Part shown: positions 10,821 through 18,352 of the stretch, piece after piece | Layout: each line of letters begins with the position of its first letter | Numbering within the stretch: the first letter of the stretch is position 1 | Assembly (NCBI RefSeq): GCF_006483445.1 | Contig: NZ_PPPT01000131.1 | Coordinates: forward strand, 1-37,105 | DNA from: Bradyrhizobium guangdongense | GTDB lineage: Bacteria; Pseudomonadota; Alphaproteobacteria; Rhizobiales; Xanthobacteraceae | Direction of reading: 5' to 3' | Length of the DNA: 37,105 nucleotides | Translations under genes and position numbers: made by a program | Notes under the pieces: generated by a model | Told to the model about the DNA's origin: nothing | Seen by the model: the letters and a program-made list of their open reading frames with translations, nothing else | Databases searched by the model: none

Positions 10821-11588
10821 TCACACCACCGTCTTCTCCGGCCATCGGCAGAGATCGTTGATCAGGCAGACCTCGCAGCGCGGCTTGCGCGCGAGGCAGG
10901 TATAGCGGCCGTGCAGGATAAGCCAGTGATGCGCGTGCAGCATGAACTCGGACGGAATCACCTTTTCGAGTCCAAGCTCGACCTCCAGCGGCGTCTTGCC
11001 GGGCGCGATCCCGGTGCGGTTCCCGACGCGGAAGACATGCGTGTCGACCGCCATGGTATGCTCGCCGAAGGCCATGTTGAGCACGACATTGGCAGTCTTG
11101 CGGCCCGCGCCGGGCAATGACTCGATCTCGGCGCGCGTGCGCGGCACCTCGCCGCCGAAATCGCTGAGCAGCTTTGCCGACAGCGCGATCACGTTCTTCG
11201 CCTTGGTGCGATAGAGGCCGATGGTCTTGATGTGATCGCGAAGCCGCTCCTCGCCGAGGTCGAGCATCTTTTGCGGCGTGTCGGCGATCTCGAACAATGG
11301 CCGCGTCGCCTTGTTGACCCCGGCGTCGGTCGCTTGGGCCGACAGCACCACGGCCACCAGCAACGTGAAGGGGTTGAGATGCTCGAGCTCCCCCTTGGGC
11401 TCGGGATTGGCCTTGCGGAAACGGCTGAAGACCTCGTGGATCTCTGCAGGCGTCCAGGGCTTGCTCGCCTTAGCCTTTATGGATTTCGGCTTTGCAGCCT
11501 TCGGCGACTTGCTGGCGGGCTTTGCCTGCGCCGTTTTCTTCGGCGCGGCCGGCTTCTTCGCGGCTACCTTGCGGGTGATTTTTGCCAT
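10821..11588 (-). CDS. nth: Endonuclease III (DNA glycosylase/AP lyase)
   Basis: 255 residues. It removes oxidised pyrimidines and cleaves the abasic site during base excision repair. The helix-hairpin-helix L-P-G-A-G-R-K-T-A contains the catalytic lysine, and V-D-T-H-V-F-R-V holds the catalytic aspartate. A [4Fe-4S] loop closes the protein with the exact spacing C-x6-C-x2-C-x5-C. The first roughly 45 residues are an extension rich in Lys, Ala and Pro that E. coli Nth lacks; it is probably disordered and may hold DNA. Start is either ATG at 11591 or 11588 (two in a row), with no clear ribosome-binding site. A far longer open frame continues upstream but runs antisense through DUF2244 and is rejected. 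It is divergent from DUF2244 with 19-22 bases between start codons. Confidence 0.95.
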   Translation of the reverse strand: MAKITRKVAAKKPAAPKKTAQAKPASKSPKAAKPKSIKAKASKPWTPAEIHEVFSRFRKANPEPKGELEHLNPFTLLVAVVLSAQATDAGVNKATRPLFEIADTPQKMLDLGEERLRDHIKTIGLYRTKAKNVIALSAKLLSDFGGEVPRTRAEIESLPGAGRKTANVVLNMAFGEHTMAVDTHVFRVGNRTGIAPGKTPLEVELGLEKVIPSEFMLHAHHWLILHGRYTCLARKPRCEVCLINDLCRWPEKTVV

Positions 11589-11610
11589 CATCGGGATATA
11601 CTGAGGGGAC

Positions 11611-12144
11611 ATGAGCACAGGCAACGAAATTGCGCACGACAACGCTGACGGCCAAGCCGAGCCGCAGATTTTCTCCGCGCTGCTCACGCCCCATCGCTCG
11701 CTGAACCGCACCGGCTTCCTCGCCGTGATGCTGTTTCTGAGCGTCGTCAGCTTCGTGACCGGCATGGTCTTCCTGCTGATGGGGGCGTGGCCGGTGTTCG
11801 GCTTTTTCGGCCTCGACGTGCTCGTGATCTGGTGGGCCTTCCGGGTCAATTTCCGCACCGCGCGCGCCAGCGAGGAGATCGTGGTGACGCAGACCGAGTT
11901 GCGCCTGCGCCGAACCAGCCATCGCGGCCATGTCTCCGAATGGGTGCTCAACCCGCTCTGGGTCCGGCTTGAGGAGGAGGGCGACGAGGAGTTCGGCATC
12001 GAGCGGCTGTACCTGATCTCCCGCGGCCGCCGCGTGTCCGTCGGAAGATTCCTGGGGCCAGAGGAAAAAGCAAGTTTTGCCAAGGCGTTAATCGCCGCGC
12101 TCAATGCCGCCAAGCGTGGCCCGACCTACAATCCGATCGCGTGA
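11611..12144 (+). CDS. DUF2244 membrane protein
   Basis: 177 residues with two transmembrane helices (about 36-58 and 60-78) followed by a soluble C-terminal domain. The layout, including the L-T-P-H-R-S-L opening at 25-31 and the F-R-x-N-F-R-x-A-R stretch after the second helix, fits DUF2244, a family of unknown function common in Alphaproteobacteria. GAGGGG lies just before the ATG at 11611. The start codons of this gene and nth are about 20 bases apart, so each promoter must lie inside or overlap the other gene's 5' end. Adjacency of this family to nth is, as I recall, common in Rhizobiales. The Ada-like gene begins 55 bases downstream on the same strand. Confidence 0.85.
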   Translation: MSTGNEIAHDNADGQAEPQIFSALLTPHRSLNRTGFLAVMLFLSVVSFVTGMVFLLMGAWPVFGFFGLDVLVIWWAFRVNFRTARASEEIVVTQTELRLRRTSHRGHVSEWVLNPLWVRLEEEGDEEFGIERLYLISRGRRVSVGRFLGPEEKASFAKALIAALNAAKRGPTYNPIA

Positions 12145-12199
12145 AACGAGATCGGAAATCGGGTGGTTTGGTACCCCGCCCGGCCCTACATTTCCGGTC

Positions 12200-13096
12200 A
12201 TGATGACACTCGCCATAAATGACCAGCGCCTGGCCAAGCCGGGCTCCCAGAACGCCGCGCTGCGCGACTACGATTCCGTGCGCCGGGCGATCGCCTTCAT
12301 CTCGGAAAACTGGCGTGCGCAGCCGACCATCGAGGCGATGGCTGATGCCGCCGGTGTCACGCCGGATGAGCTGCACCATCTGTTCCGCCGCTGGGCCTCG
12401 CTGACGCCGAAGGCGTTCATGCAGGCGCTGACGCTCGACCATGCCAAGAGCCTGTTGCGGGACTCTGCGAGCGTGCTCGACGCCGCACTCGACTCCGGCC
12501 TCTCGGGCCCGGGACGGCTGCACGATCTCTTCGTTACCCATGAGGCGATGTCGCCGGGCGAATGGAAGAACGGCGGCGCAGGGCTGACGCTCACTTACGG
12601 CTTCCACCCCTCGCCGTTCGGCACCGCGATCGTGATCGCGACCAATCGCGGTCTGTCCGGGCTTGCCTTTGCCGATCCCGGCGAGGAGAAGGCCGCGCTC
12701 GCCGACATGACGCGGCGCTGGCCGAACGCGACTTACGTCGAGGACCGCGAGGGCACCGCGCCGATCGCAAAACGCATCTTCGACACAAAGCTGTGGCGGC
12801 CCGACCAGCCGTTGCGCGTGGTGATGATCGGCACCGATTTCGAGGTGCGGGTGTGGGAGACGCTTCTGAAAATTCCGATGGGACGCGCGGTGTCCTATTC
12901 GGACATCGCCCGCAAGATCAACAACCCAAAGGCCTCGCGCGCCGTCGGCGCCGCAGTCGGGCGCAACCCGGTCTCCTTCGTGGTGCCGTGCCACCGCGCG
13001 CTCGGCAAGAGCGGCACGCTGACAGGCTACCACTGGGGCATTACCCGCAAGCAGGCGATGCTCGGCTGGGAAGCGGGACAGCTGGGGGTGCAGTAG
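12200..13096 (+). CDS. Ada-like protein: AraC-type HTH fused to O6-alkylguanine methyltransferase
   Basis: 298 residues. An AraC-type helix-turn-helix (about 18-110) is followed by a methylated-DNA-protein-cysteine methyltransferase domain (about 130-295). The acceptor motif V-V-P-C-H-R-A-L is intact, preceded by G-R-N-P, and the helix-turn-helix arginine region A-S-R-A-V-G-A-A lies upstream as in Ogt/Ada. The N-terminal zinc domain of E. coli Ada, with its phosphotriester-accepting cysteine, is missing. The protein therefore repairs O6-methylguanine, but any transcription switch must work differently. The second half of the AraC domain is degenerate. Start ATG is at 12200 or 12203. It is convergent with the next gene across repeat A copy 2. 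Confidence 0.92.
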   Translation: MMTLAINDQRLAKPGSQNAALRDYDSVRRAIAFISENWRAQPTIEAMADAAGVTPDELHHLFRRWASLTPKAFMQALTLDHAKSLLRDSASVLDAALDSGLSGPGRLHDLFVTHEAMSPGEWKNGGAGLTLTYGFHPSPFGTAIVIATNRGLSGLAFADPGEEKAALADMTRRWPNATYVEDREGTAPIAKRIFDTKLWRPDQPLRVVMIGTDFEVRVWETLLKIPMGRAVSYSDIARKINNPKASRAVGAAVGRNPVSFVVPCHRALGKSGTLTGYHWGITRKQAMLGWEAGQLGVQ

Positions 13097-13107
13097 TGTT
13101 TCTTCTC

Positions 13108-13246
13108 CCTCGCCCCGCTTGCGGGGAGAGGGTTGGGGTGAGGGGGAGTCTCCGCAGGGACGGTAACAGTCGGACTCGCGGAGAGTCCCCCTCACCCGCA
13201 CCCCATCTTCGATGGGCTGCGGCCTCTCCCCGCAAGCGGGGCGAGG
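13108..13246. repeat. Palindromic interspersed repeat, family A, copy 2
   Basis: 139 bp with perfect 24-bp terminal inverted repeats, same orientation as copy 1 at 7868-8008 and nearly identical to it except in two places: a short central stretch, and the hairpin site at 13197-13221. Here the hairpin arms are CGCACCCCATC and GATGGGCTGCG (one mismatch) with a TTC loop, unrelated in sequence to copy 1. It fills the gap between the convergent Ada-like gene and the 350-residue hypothetical gene. Confidence 0.92.
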
Positions 13247-13270
13247 CGAAACCCGCGGCGCGAATCTTCT

Positions 13271-14323
13271 CTACCCGATCGTCCAGACCAGCGGCAGCCG
13301 GCCGGCCGAGGCCGGCTTCATCTCAACGCCGATGTGCCGCCCGCAGCCGGCAGCCAGTCCCTCGAACAGACCCTCCAGCACTTTGGCGCAGGCGCGGTGA
13401 TAGTCGGCGACATCGTCCATCAGCTTCCAGCTCTGCTGGCGGATTTCGAACGTGCCTTCGGACGCCGTGCTGTCGGCGGCATCGTCCTGCGCGGCGAAGA
13501 GTGCACCGAGGAAAGATACGAACTCCTTCGCGCCGCCACGGCTTGCGGACAATGCCGCGGCGACTTCGTCAAAATACTGCATGCCGATCAGCTTGCCGGT
13601 GAGATGCAGGAGATAGCCGGCATCCTCCGGGCCGAACAGTTGCACCATCACGGGCGCGGCGGTGCGGACATATTCCATGGCGTAGTTGCGATAGGCCTTT
13701 TCCAGCCGCGGCTTTGGCCAGCTCGACACCGGCAGCGCCGGCGCGGTCTTGGCATCGAACAGCGGGGCTTCGAGATGCCGCGCAAACACCAGGCGCTGGT
13801 CGAGCTCGAGCGGGTGATCGTATTCGTGATAGTAGCCTTCGAGCCCGTCCTGGCCGTCGACGCTCTGCTTGGTGCAGACGAAGCCGAGCCGGAGATCGCG
13901 CAGCGCCACGCCATTGTTGGCGTGCCAACCGCGCAGCATCGCGCGCGAGACCTCGCCGGGCACGCCGCAGATCGCGGTGCCCTTCCAGATCCAGCGCGGC
14001 GGCGGATAGCGGATCCAGGCCTTAGCGTCGCTCTCATACATGTATTCGACATGCACGCCGCCGATCCAGTTGGAGAGATAGTGATATTGCGCGGCCGCCA
14101 CCGCCGGCGGCAGATGGCTGAGGCCGAGCTTTTCGAGCCCCGGCAGAAAGCGTTCCTGCTGCTGGCGGCGAAACACGCGGAAGACGAACTCCGCGGCGTC
14201 AGCGGTGCCGCGCCGCGTGACGACGGTGAGGATGAGGCCGGTGAAGTAGGCGTGATAGAGATCGGCGACGGCGCGCCAGCGGCGCCATTGCGCATCCTGC
14301 GCGGGGTCTGCTGCGGCACTCAT
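13271..14323 (-). CDS. Unrecognised soluble protein, 350 residues
   Basis: I do not recognise a family. The product has no signal peptide and no membrane helix. It is rich in aromatic residues, with dense Trp/Tyr/His stretches around 85-125 (for example Y-H-Y-L-S-N-W, Y-P-P-P-R-W-I-W) and Y-Y-H-E-Y-D-H near 165-171. Few cysteines are present (C near 116, 148, 318 and 335), and they form no obvious metal motif. GGGAG lies about seven bases before the ATG at 14323; the open frame extends further upstream through a repeat and lacks support there. Codon use matches the neighbouring genes, so this is a real resident gene. It is transcribed toward the Ada-like gene and separated from dcd upstream by 340 bases of repeats. 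Confidence 0.75.
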   Translation of the reverse strand: MSAAADPAQDAQWRRWRAVADLYHAYFTGLILTVVTRRGTADAAEFVFRVFRRQQQERFLPGLEKLGLSHLPPAVAAAQYHYLSNWIGGVHVEYMYESDAKAWIRYPPPRWIWKGTAICGVPGEVSRAMLRGWHANNGVALRDLRLGFVCTKQSVDGQDGLEGYYHEYDHPLELDQRLVFARHLEAPLFDAKTAPALPVSSWPKPRLEKAYRNYAMEYVRTAAPVMVQLFGPEDAGYLLHLTGKLIGMQYFDEVAAALSASRGGAKEFVSFLGALFAAQDDAADSTASEGTFEIRQQSWKLMDDVADYHRACAKVLEGLFEGLAAGCGRHIGVEMKPASAGRLPLVWTIG

Positions 14324-14399
14324 CGTTTGCTCCCGGCTTGTTGTTTTGCCGGAGTGTGTCATCGCGAATGAGGCGAGGCAACCGACCGCACACTCAGTC

Positions 14400-14546
14400 G
14401 TCATCCCCGCGCAACGGCGAAGCCGTTGTCGCTGGAGGTGCGAGCCTTGCGATGCGGTTGCATCGCAAGGTGAAGCCTCGAAGGATGGCCACAGGCGCTC
14501 GCGGCCCATCCTTCGAGGCGCGCAAGAGCGCGCACCTCAGGATGAC
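14400..14546. repeat. Palindromic intergenic repeat, family E
   Basis: 147 bp bounded by GTCATCC on the left and GGATGAC on the right. Inside, a long stem pairs GCCTCGAAGGATGG with CCATCCTTCGAGGC, and a short one pairs AACGGC with GCCGTT. With family C copy 1 it fills most of the 340-bp gap between dcd and the 350-residue gene. Only one copy is in this window, so membership of a family is inferred from structure. Confidence 0.65.
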
Positions 14547-14569
14547 GGTGTCGAGTGTGGCGGCAGCCT

Positions 14570-14654
14570 GTAGCCCGGATGGAGCGCGGCGTAATCCGGG
14601 TTCGTGCCGCAAGCGATGAGAGTCCCGGATTGCGCTGCGCTCCATCCGGGCTAC
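14570..14654. repeat. Palindromic interspersed repeat, family C, copy 1
   Basis: 85 bp with perfect 18-bp terminal inverted repeats: GTAGCCCGGATGGAGCGC at the left and its complement at the right. Copy 2 at 22271-22355 is exactly the same length with the same ends. It lies nine bases beyond the stop codon of dcd and could act as its terminator. Confidence 0.92.
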
Positions 14655-14663
14655 GGAATATAG

Positions 14664-15794
14664 CTACACGCGGAAATGCTTGGAGAGCTTCAACCCCTGC
14701 GCCTGGTAGTTCGAGCCGATGCGCTGGCCGTACATGGCGTCGGGGCGGGCGAGCATTTTTTCGTAGACGAGACGGCCGACGATCTGGCCGTGCTCGAGGA
14801 TGAAGGGCACTTCGCGCGAGCGCACCTCCAGCACGGCGCGCGCGCCCTGCCCGCCCGCGCCGGCATAGCCGAAGCCGGGATCGAAGAAGCCGGCATAGTG
14901 CACACGAAATTCGCCGACCAGGGGATCGAACGGCACCATCTCGGCGGCGTAGTCCGGCGGCACCTGCACCGCTTCCTTGGAGGCGAGGATGTAGAACTCG
15001 CCGGGATCGAGAATGAGGCTGCCGTCGCCACGCGCGGCGATCGGCTCCCAGAAATCGTCGACCGCATAGCCGGCGCGGCGATCGACGTCGACGACGCCGG
15101 TGTGGCGCTTGGCGCGATAACCGACGAAGCCGGTGCCCTTCTCGCCGGAGAGATCGACTGACACCGCGACGCCGCCGGCAAGATCGGCGTCGTCGACGTC
15201 GACCAGACGTTCGCTTGCATGCAGCGCTTCGAGGTCGTCGATGTTGAGGATGGCGTCACCGGTGCGGAAGCGCACCTGGGACAGCCGCGAGCCCTCGCGC
15301 ACCAGCACCGGAAACGTTTTTGGGCTGATCTCGGCATAGAGCGGCCCATGATAGCCGGCGCCGATCATGTCGAAGCGGCGCGTGCCGTCGGCGATCACGC
15401 GGGTAAACACATCGAGACGGCCGGTCGAGCTCTTGGGGTTCGCGGCAGCCACGATCTCCGGTGGCAGCGCAAGACTCTCCAGCAGCGGCACGATGTAGAC
15501 GCAGTTGGTTTCCAGCACGGCGCCGTCGGCGAGGCTGAACTCGTGCAGCTTCAATTCATCGATGCGCTCGGCGACGGTGGCGCCGGGGCCGGGCAGAAAG
15601 CTCGCGCGCACGCGATAGGCGATGTCGCCGAGGCGAAGATCGAGGCTTGCCGGCTGGATCTGGCTCTCGACGAAGTCGTAGGCGGGCAGGATGAGGCCGT
15701 CTTCCGCCATCGCCGCAATCATGCGGTCGGGCAGGATACCGTTGGCATCAGTGGCGACCTTGAATGTCACCTTAAGGTCCTCGGAAGCGGTCAA
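14664..15794 (-). CDS. dcd: 2'-deoxycytidine 5'-triphosphate deaminase, long two-domain form
   Basis: Up to 376 residues, about twice the 190 of E. coli Dcd, matching the long alphaproteobacterial family with two dUTPase-like folds in tandem. It converts dCTP to dUTP for thymidylate synthesis. In the first half, Q-P-A-S-L-D-L-R-L-G and N-P-K-S-S-T-G-R-L are the classic Dcd motifs. The second half carries a repeat of the fold with G-F-F-D-P-G-F-G and E-V-R-S-R-E-V-P-F. The start is uncertain: TTG at 15794 has no ribosome-binding site, while an in-frame GTG at 15770 has GAGG about eight bases upstream. An ATG at codon 25 would cut into the conserved N-terminus. It is divergent from the metZ riboswitch. 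Confidence 0.9.
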   Translation of the reverse strand: MTASEDLKVTFKVATDANGILPDRMIAAMAEDGLILPAYDFVESQIQPASLDLRLGDIAYRVRASFLPGPGATVAERIDELKLHEFSLADGAVLETNCVYIVPLLESLALPPEIVAAANPKSSTGRLDVFTRVIADGTRRFDMIGAGYHGPLYAEISPKTFPVLVREGSRLSQVRFRTGDAILNIDDLEALHASERLVDVDDADLAGGVAVSVDLSGEKGTGFVGYRAKRHTGVVDVDRRAGYAVDDFWEPIAARGDGSLILDPGEFYILASKEAVQVPPDYAAEMVPFDPLVGEFRVHYAGFFDPGFGYAGAGGQGARAVLEVRSREVPFILEHGQIVGRLVYEKMLARPDAMYGQRIGSNYQAQGLKLSKHFRV

Positions 15795-15887
15795 TTGTAC
15801 CCGAAAAGCGGCAAATTCAGCTTTTTACCGCTAGCCGATGCAAGCCTTGACGGAAAGGGTTCGGCGGAATAAGAGCATCACTTATCC

Positions 15888-15940
15888 CGTGGTGATTTGA
15901 GCCGGCCGGCTTGCAGCCACGTTAAATAAATCGCTAAACA
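15888..15940 (+). promoter_or_regulatory. SAM-II riboswitch aptamer
   Basis: The sequence fits the SAM-II class, which binds S-adenosylmethionine upstream of methionine genes in Alphaproteobacteria. P1 pairs CGTGG (15888-15892) with CCACG (15917-15921). The pseudoknot helix P2 pairs GATTT (15894-15898) with AAATC (15928-15932), and the conserved TTGCAG and GCTAAA flank them. The loop carries a self-complementary AGCCGGCCGGCT that may form an extra small hairpin. It lies 87 bases before the metZ start, further away than needed to hide the ribosome-binding site, and a terminator lies in between. Confidence 0.93.
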
Positions 15941-15960
15941 GGCCGGGGACACGTGTGATC

Positions 15961-15993
15961 CCGGCCAGTGGAGATATCCAGGCCGGTTTTTTT
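15961..15993 (+). terminator. Intrinsic terminator in the metZ leader
   Basis: CCGGCC-AG-TGGA, loop GATA, then TCCA-GGCCGG, followed at once by seven T residues (15987-15993). This is a textbook intrinsic terminator, 33 bases before the metZ ATG. A competing hairpin upstream pairs GGCCGGG (15941-15947) with CCCGGCC (15960-15966) and shares the 5' arm, so only one of the two can form. Together they look like the expression platform of the SAM-II riboswitch. Confidence 0.8.
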
Positions 15994-16026
15994 GTGACCA
16001 TTTTCAAGATGGTCATTGGAGGTCAC

Positions 16027-17223
16027 ATGTCGAAGTCCCCGGCGTCAGCCGCTCACTACCGTCCCGAAACCCGGCTGGTCCATTCCGGCACGCTCCGCTC
16101 GCAATATGGCGAGACGTCGGAGGCGTTGTTCCTGACGCAAGGCTACGTCTACAACAGCGCCGAGGAATGCGAGGCGCGGTTCAAGGGCGAAGATCCCGGC
16201 TTCATCTATTCGCGCTATTCCAACCCGACGATCGCGATGTTCGAGCGCCGCATGATCGAGCTCGAGGGTGCGGAAGCCGCGCGCTCGGCCGCAACCGGCA
16301 TGGCGGCGGTGACGACCGCGATCCTGGCGCCGCTGAAGGCGGGCGATCACGTGGTCGCCTCGCGCGCGCTGTTCGGCTCGTGTCTCTATGTCGTGCAGGA
16401 CCTGTTGCCGCGCTACGGCATCGAGACCACGCTGGTCGACGGCCTCGATCTCGACCAGTGGAAGCGCGCGCTGCGTAAGAACACCAAGACGTTCTTCCTG
16501 GAGAGCCCGACCAATCCGACGCTCGACGTGCTCGACATTCCTGCGATTGCCGACATCGCCCATAGCGGCGGCGCACGGCTCGTGGTGGACAACGTCTTTG
16601 CAACGCCGATCTGGCAGAGCCCGCTCGCATTGGGCGCCGATGTCGTGGTCTATTCCGCGACCAAGCATATCGACGGCCAGGGCCGCTGCCTCGGCGGCAT
16701 CATCCTGTCCTCGGAGGCCTTCATCGCCGAGCACATCCACAATTTCATGCGCCAGACCGGGCCGTCGATCTCGCCGTTCAACGCCTGGGTTCTGCTCAAG
16801 GGTCTCGAGACGCTCGGCGTGCGCGTGCGCGCGCAGACCGATACCGCCGGGCGCATCGCCGAAGCGCTCGCGAGCCATCCAAAAATCTCGCGGCTGATCT
16901 ATCCGGGACGTGCCGATCATCCGCAGGCGGATCTCGTGAAGAAGCAGATGCGCGGCGGCTCGACCTTGGTCGGGTTCGAGGTCAAGGGCGGCAAGCAGGC
17001 CGCGTTCCGCGTGCTCAATGCGCTGAAGCTGGCGCGGATCTCCAACAATCTCGGCGACGCCAAGAGCCTGGTGACGCATCCGGCCACCACGACGCATCAG
17101 CGCCTGAAGCCGGAAGACCGCGCCGCGCTCGGCATCAGCGAAGGTTTTATCCGCTTCTCGACGGGGCTGGAGCATGCGGATGATCTGATCGAGGATCTCG
17201 CGGCGGCGCTGGAGAAGGCGTGA
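16027..17223 (+). CDS. metZ: O-succinylhomoserine sulfhydrylase
   Basis: 398 residues, a cytoplasmic PLP enzyme that makes homocysteine directly from O-succinylhomoserine and sulfide in methionine synthesis. The substrate/PLP region Y-S-R-Y-S-N-P-T is near residues 61-68, and S-A-T-K-H-I-D-G-Q-G-R holds the PLP-binding K213. The H-I-D-G-Q-G-R ending is typical of MetZ rather than cystathionine gamma-synthase, which usually has Y-I-x-G-H-S-D. GGAGG lies six bases before the ATG at 16027; a longer frame from a GTG at 15955 runs through the terminator and is rejected. Control is by the SAM-II riboswitch and terminator in the leader, so expression should fall when SAM is plentiful. Confidence 0.95.
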   Translation: MSKSPASAAHYRPETRLVHSGTLRSQYGETSEALFLTQGYVYNSAEECEARFKGEDPGFIYSRYSNPTIAMFERRMIELEGAEAARSAATGMAAVTTAILAPLKAGDHVVASRALFGSCLYVVQDLLPRYGIETTLVDGLDLDQWKRALRKNTKTFFLESPTNPTLDVLDIPAIADIAHSGGARLVVDNVFATPIWQSPLALGADVVVYSATKHIDGQGRCLGGIILSSEAFIAEHIHNFMRQTGPSISPFNAWVLLKGLETLGVRVRAQTDTAGRIAEALASHPKISRLIYPGRADHPQADLVKKQMRGGSTLVGFEVKGGKQAAFRVLNALKLARISNNLGDAKSLVTHPATTTHQRLKPEDRAALGISEGFIRFSTGLEHADDLIEDLAAALEKA

Positions 17224-17238
17224 GTTAAAGAAGCGATT

Positions 17239-17378
17239 GTAGGGTGGGTTAGCTGCGCGAATTGCGCAAAGCGCAAACCGCGCGGCGTAACCCACCACTT
17301 CTGTCAACGCGGAAACGAAAGAGGTGGGTTACGCCAGCGGTTTGCGCTTCGCGCATCCGCAAGGCTAACCCACCCTAC
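17239..17378. repeat. Palindromic interspersed repeat, family B, copy 1
   Basis: 140 bp with terminal inverted repeats GTAGGGTGGGTTAGC and its complement, plus an internal pair GCGTAACCCACC / GGTGGGTTACGC. Copy 2 at 20962-21101 has the same length and orientation. It lies between the convergent metZ and SGNH genes and ends six bases from the SGNH stop codon. Confidence 0.93.
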
Positions 17379-17383
17379 GGCAC

Positions 17384-18340
17384 CTACATCGGCCGGTAGG
17401 TCCGCACATCGCTCGGCACGTTGACGCCGAGCTTGATCTGGCCGACGGAGCGGATGATATCGTCGCCGAGGAGTTGCGCGAAGCAGGCGTAGCCCCAATC
17501 GTTCATGTGCAGGCCGTCCTCGATGACGAAGGTCTCGACCGGGATCGCCTGCTTCTCGTGCCAGTCGCGCATCACCTCGAAGCGCGGAAACACGCCGACA
17601 TGGCGGAGCTCGCCGACCTTGCCGAGCAGACTGATCATCTTGCTCGCGCTTTCGCGGCGTGCGTTGACGGCCGGCGAATATTGGGGATCGACGAGCACGA
17701 TGTCGCTGCCGGCGGCCTGGATGCGTGAGATGCCTTCTTCCACGAGCTTCGCCGTGTCGGCGGGATCGAGGTTGCGCAGCACCGCGTTGGTGCCGACCTG
17801 CCAGATCACGAGATCAGGATGCACGTCGATCACGGCAGTCTGCAGCCGCCTCAGCATCTCGGGCGCGTCCTCACCGCCCTTGCCGGCATTGATGACGGTG
17901 ATGTCGGCGGTCGGATAGTGGCGGCGAAGCTGCGCCGCGAGGCGGTTCGGATAGTAGAAATCAGGCGAACTCGCGCCGTGGCCCTGGGTCGACGACGAGC
18001 CGAAGGCGATGATCACGACCGGCTGGCCGGCAATGAGCTTGTTCGCGACGTGCGGCAGCGAGCCCATCGATTTCAGACCGCCCTTGGGCGGCAGGCACGG
18101 CACGCGGTTGAAGATGTCGCCGGCCGATTTCGCCGCCTGCTTGACCGTGTCGATGGCGCGCGCGGCGATGCCGCGCTGCTCGGTGGACGAAGGCTGGCTC
18201 GTGGCGGCGGCCGTGGTCTGCTGGGCCGGCGTCGTCTGTGCAGACTGTGCGCGCACCGGCGACGGCGACACGGACGACAACAGCAACGCCGCGCACGCAG
18301 CCAAGCATGTCGTCAGGAAAAAAGGGCGGAGAGAACTCAT
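17384..18340 (-). CDS. Exported SGNH/GDSL-family hydrolase, catalytic residues intact
   Basis: 318 residues with a signal peptide (residues 1-31, ending A-R-A-Q-like) and a low-complexity Thr/Gln/Ser/Ala stretch (33-55), so periplasmic. All SGNH blocks are visible: G-S-S-S-T-Q-G (114-120, nucleophile S116), G in N-A-G-K-G-G (151-156), G-T-N (183-185), and D-G-L-H (275-278) for the Asp/His pair. Such enzymes hydrolyse or transfer acyl groups on carbohydrates. It is the last gene of an operon after opgC and a degenerate paralogue, with 12 bases between coding regions. An action on acyl groups of osmoregulated periplasmic glucans is an inference from this context. Confidence 0.88.
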   Translation of the reverse strand: MSSLRPFFLTTCLAACAALLLSSVSPSPVRAQSAQTTPAQQTTAAATSQPSSTEQRGIAARAIDTVKQAAKSAGDIFNRVPCLPPKGGLKSMGSLPHVANKLIAGQPVVIIAFGSSSTQGHGASSPDFYYPNRLAAQLRRHYPTADITVINAGKGGEDAPEMLRRLQTAVIDVHPDLVIWQVGTNAVLRNLDPADTAKLVEEGISRIQAAGSDIVLVDPQYSPAVNARRESASKMISLLGKVGELRHVGVFPRFEVMRDWHEKQAIPVETFVIEDGLHMNDWGYACFAQLLGDDIIRSVGQIKLGVNVPSDVRTYRPM

Positions 18341-18352
18341 TAACGCTAGACC

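Noticed and set aside
11592..12113. Long upstream extension of nth through DUF2244 on the minus strand
   Set aside because: Antisense to a supported gene; Nth homology begins after the ATG pair at 11586-11591.
13271..14323. Assignment of the 350-residue protein to an amino-thiazoline carboxylate hydrolase-like family
   Set aside because: Considered from vague resemblance only; no diagnostic motif could be named.
15955..16026. GTG start for metZ at 15955
   Set aside because: It would translate the terminator hairpin. The ATG at 16027 has a strong ribosome-binding site and family length.
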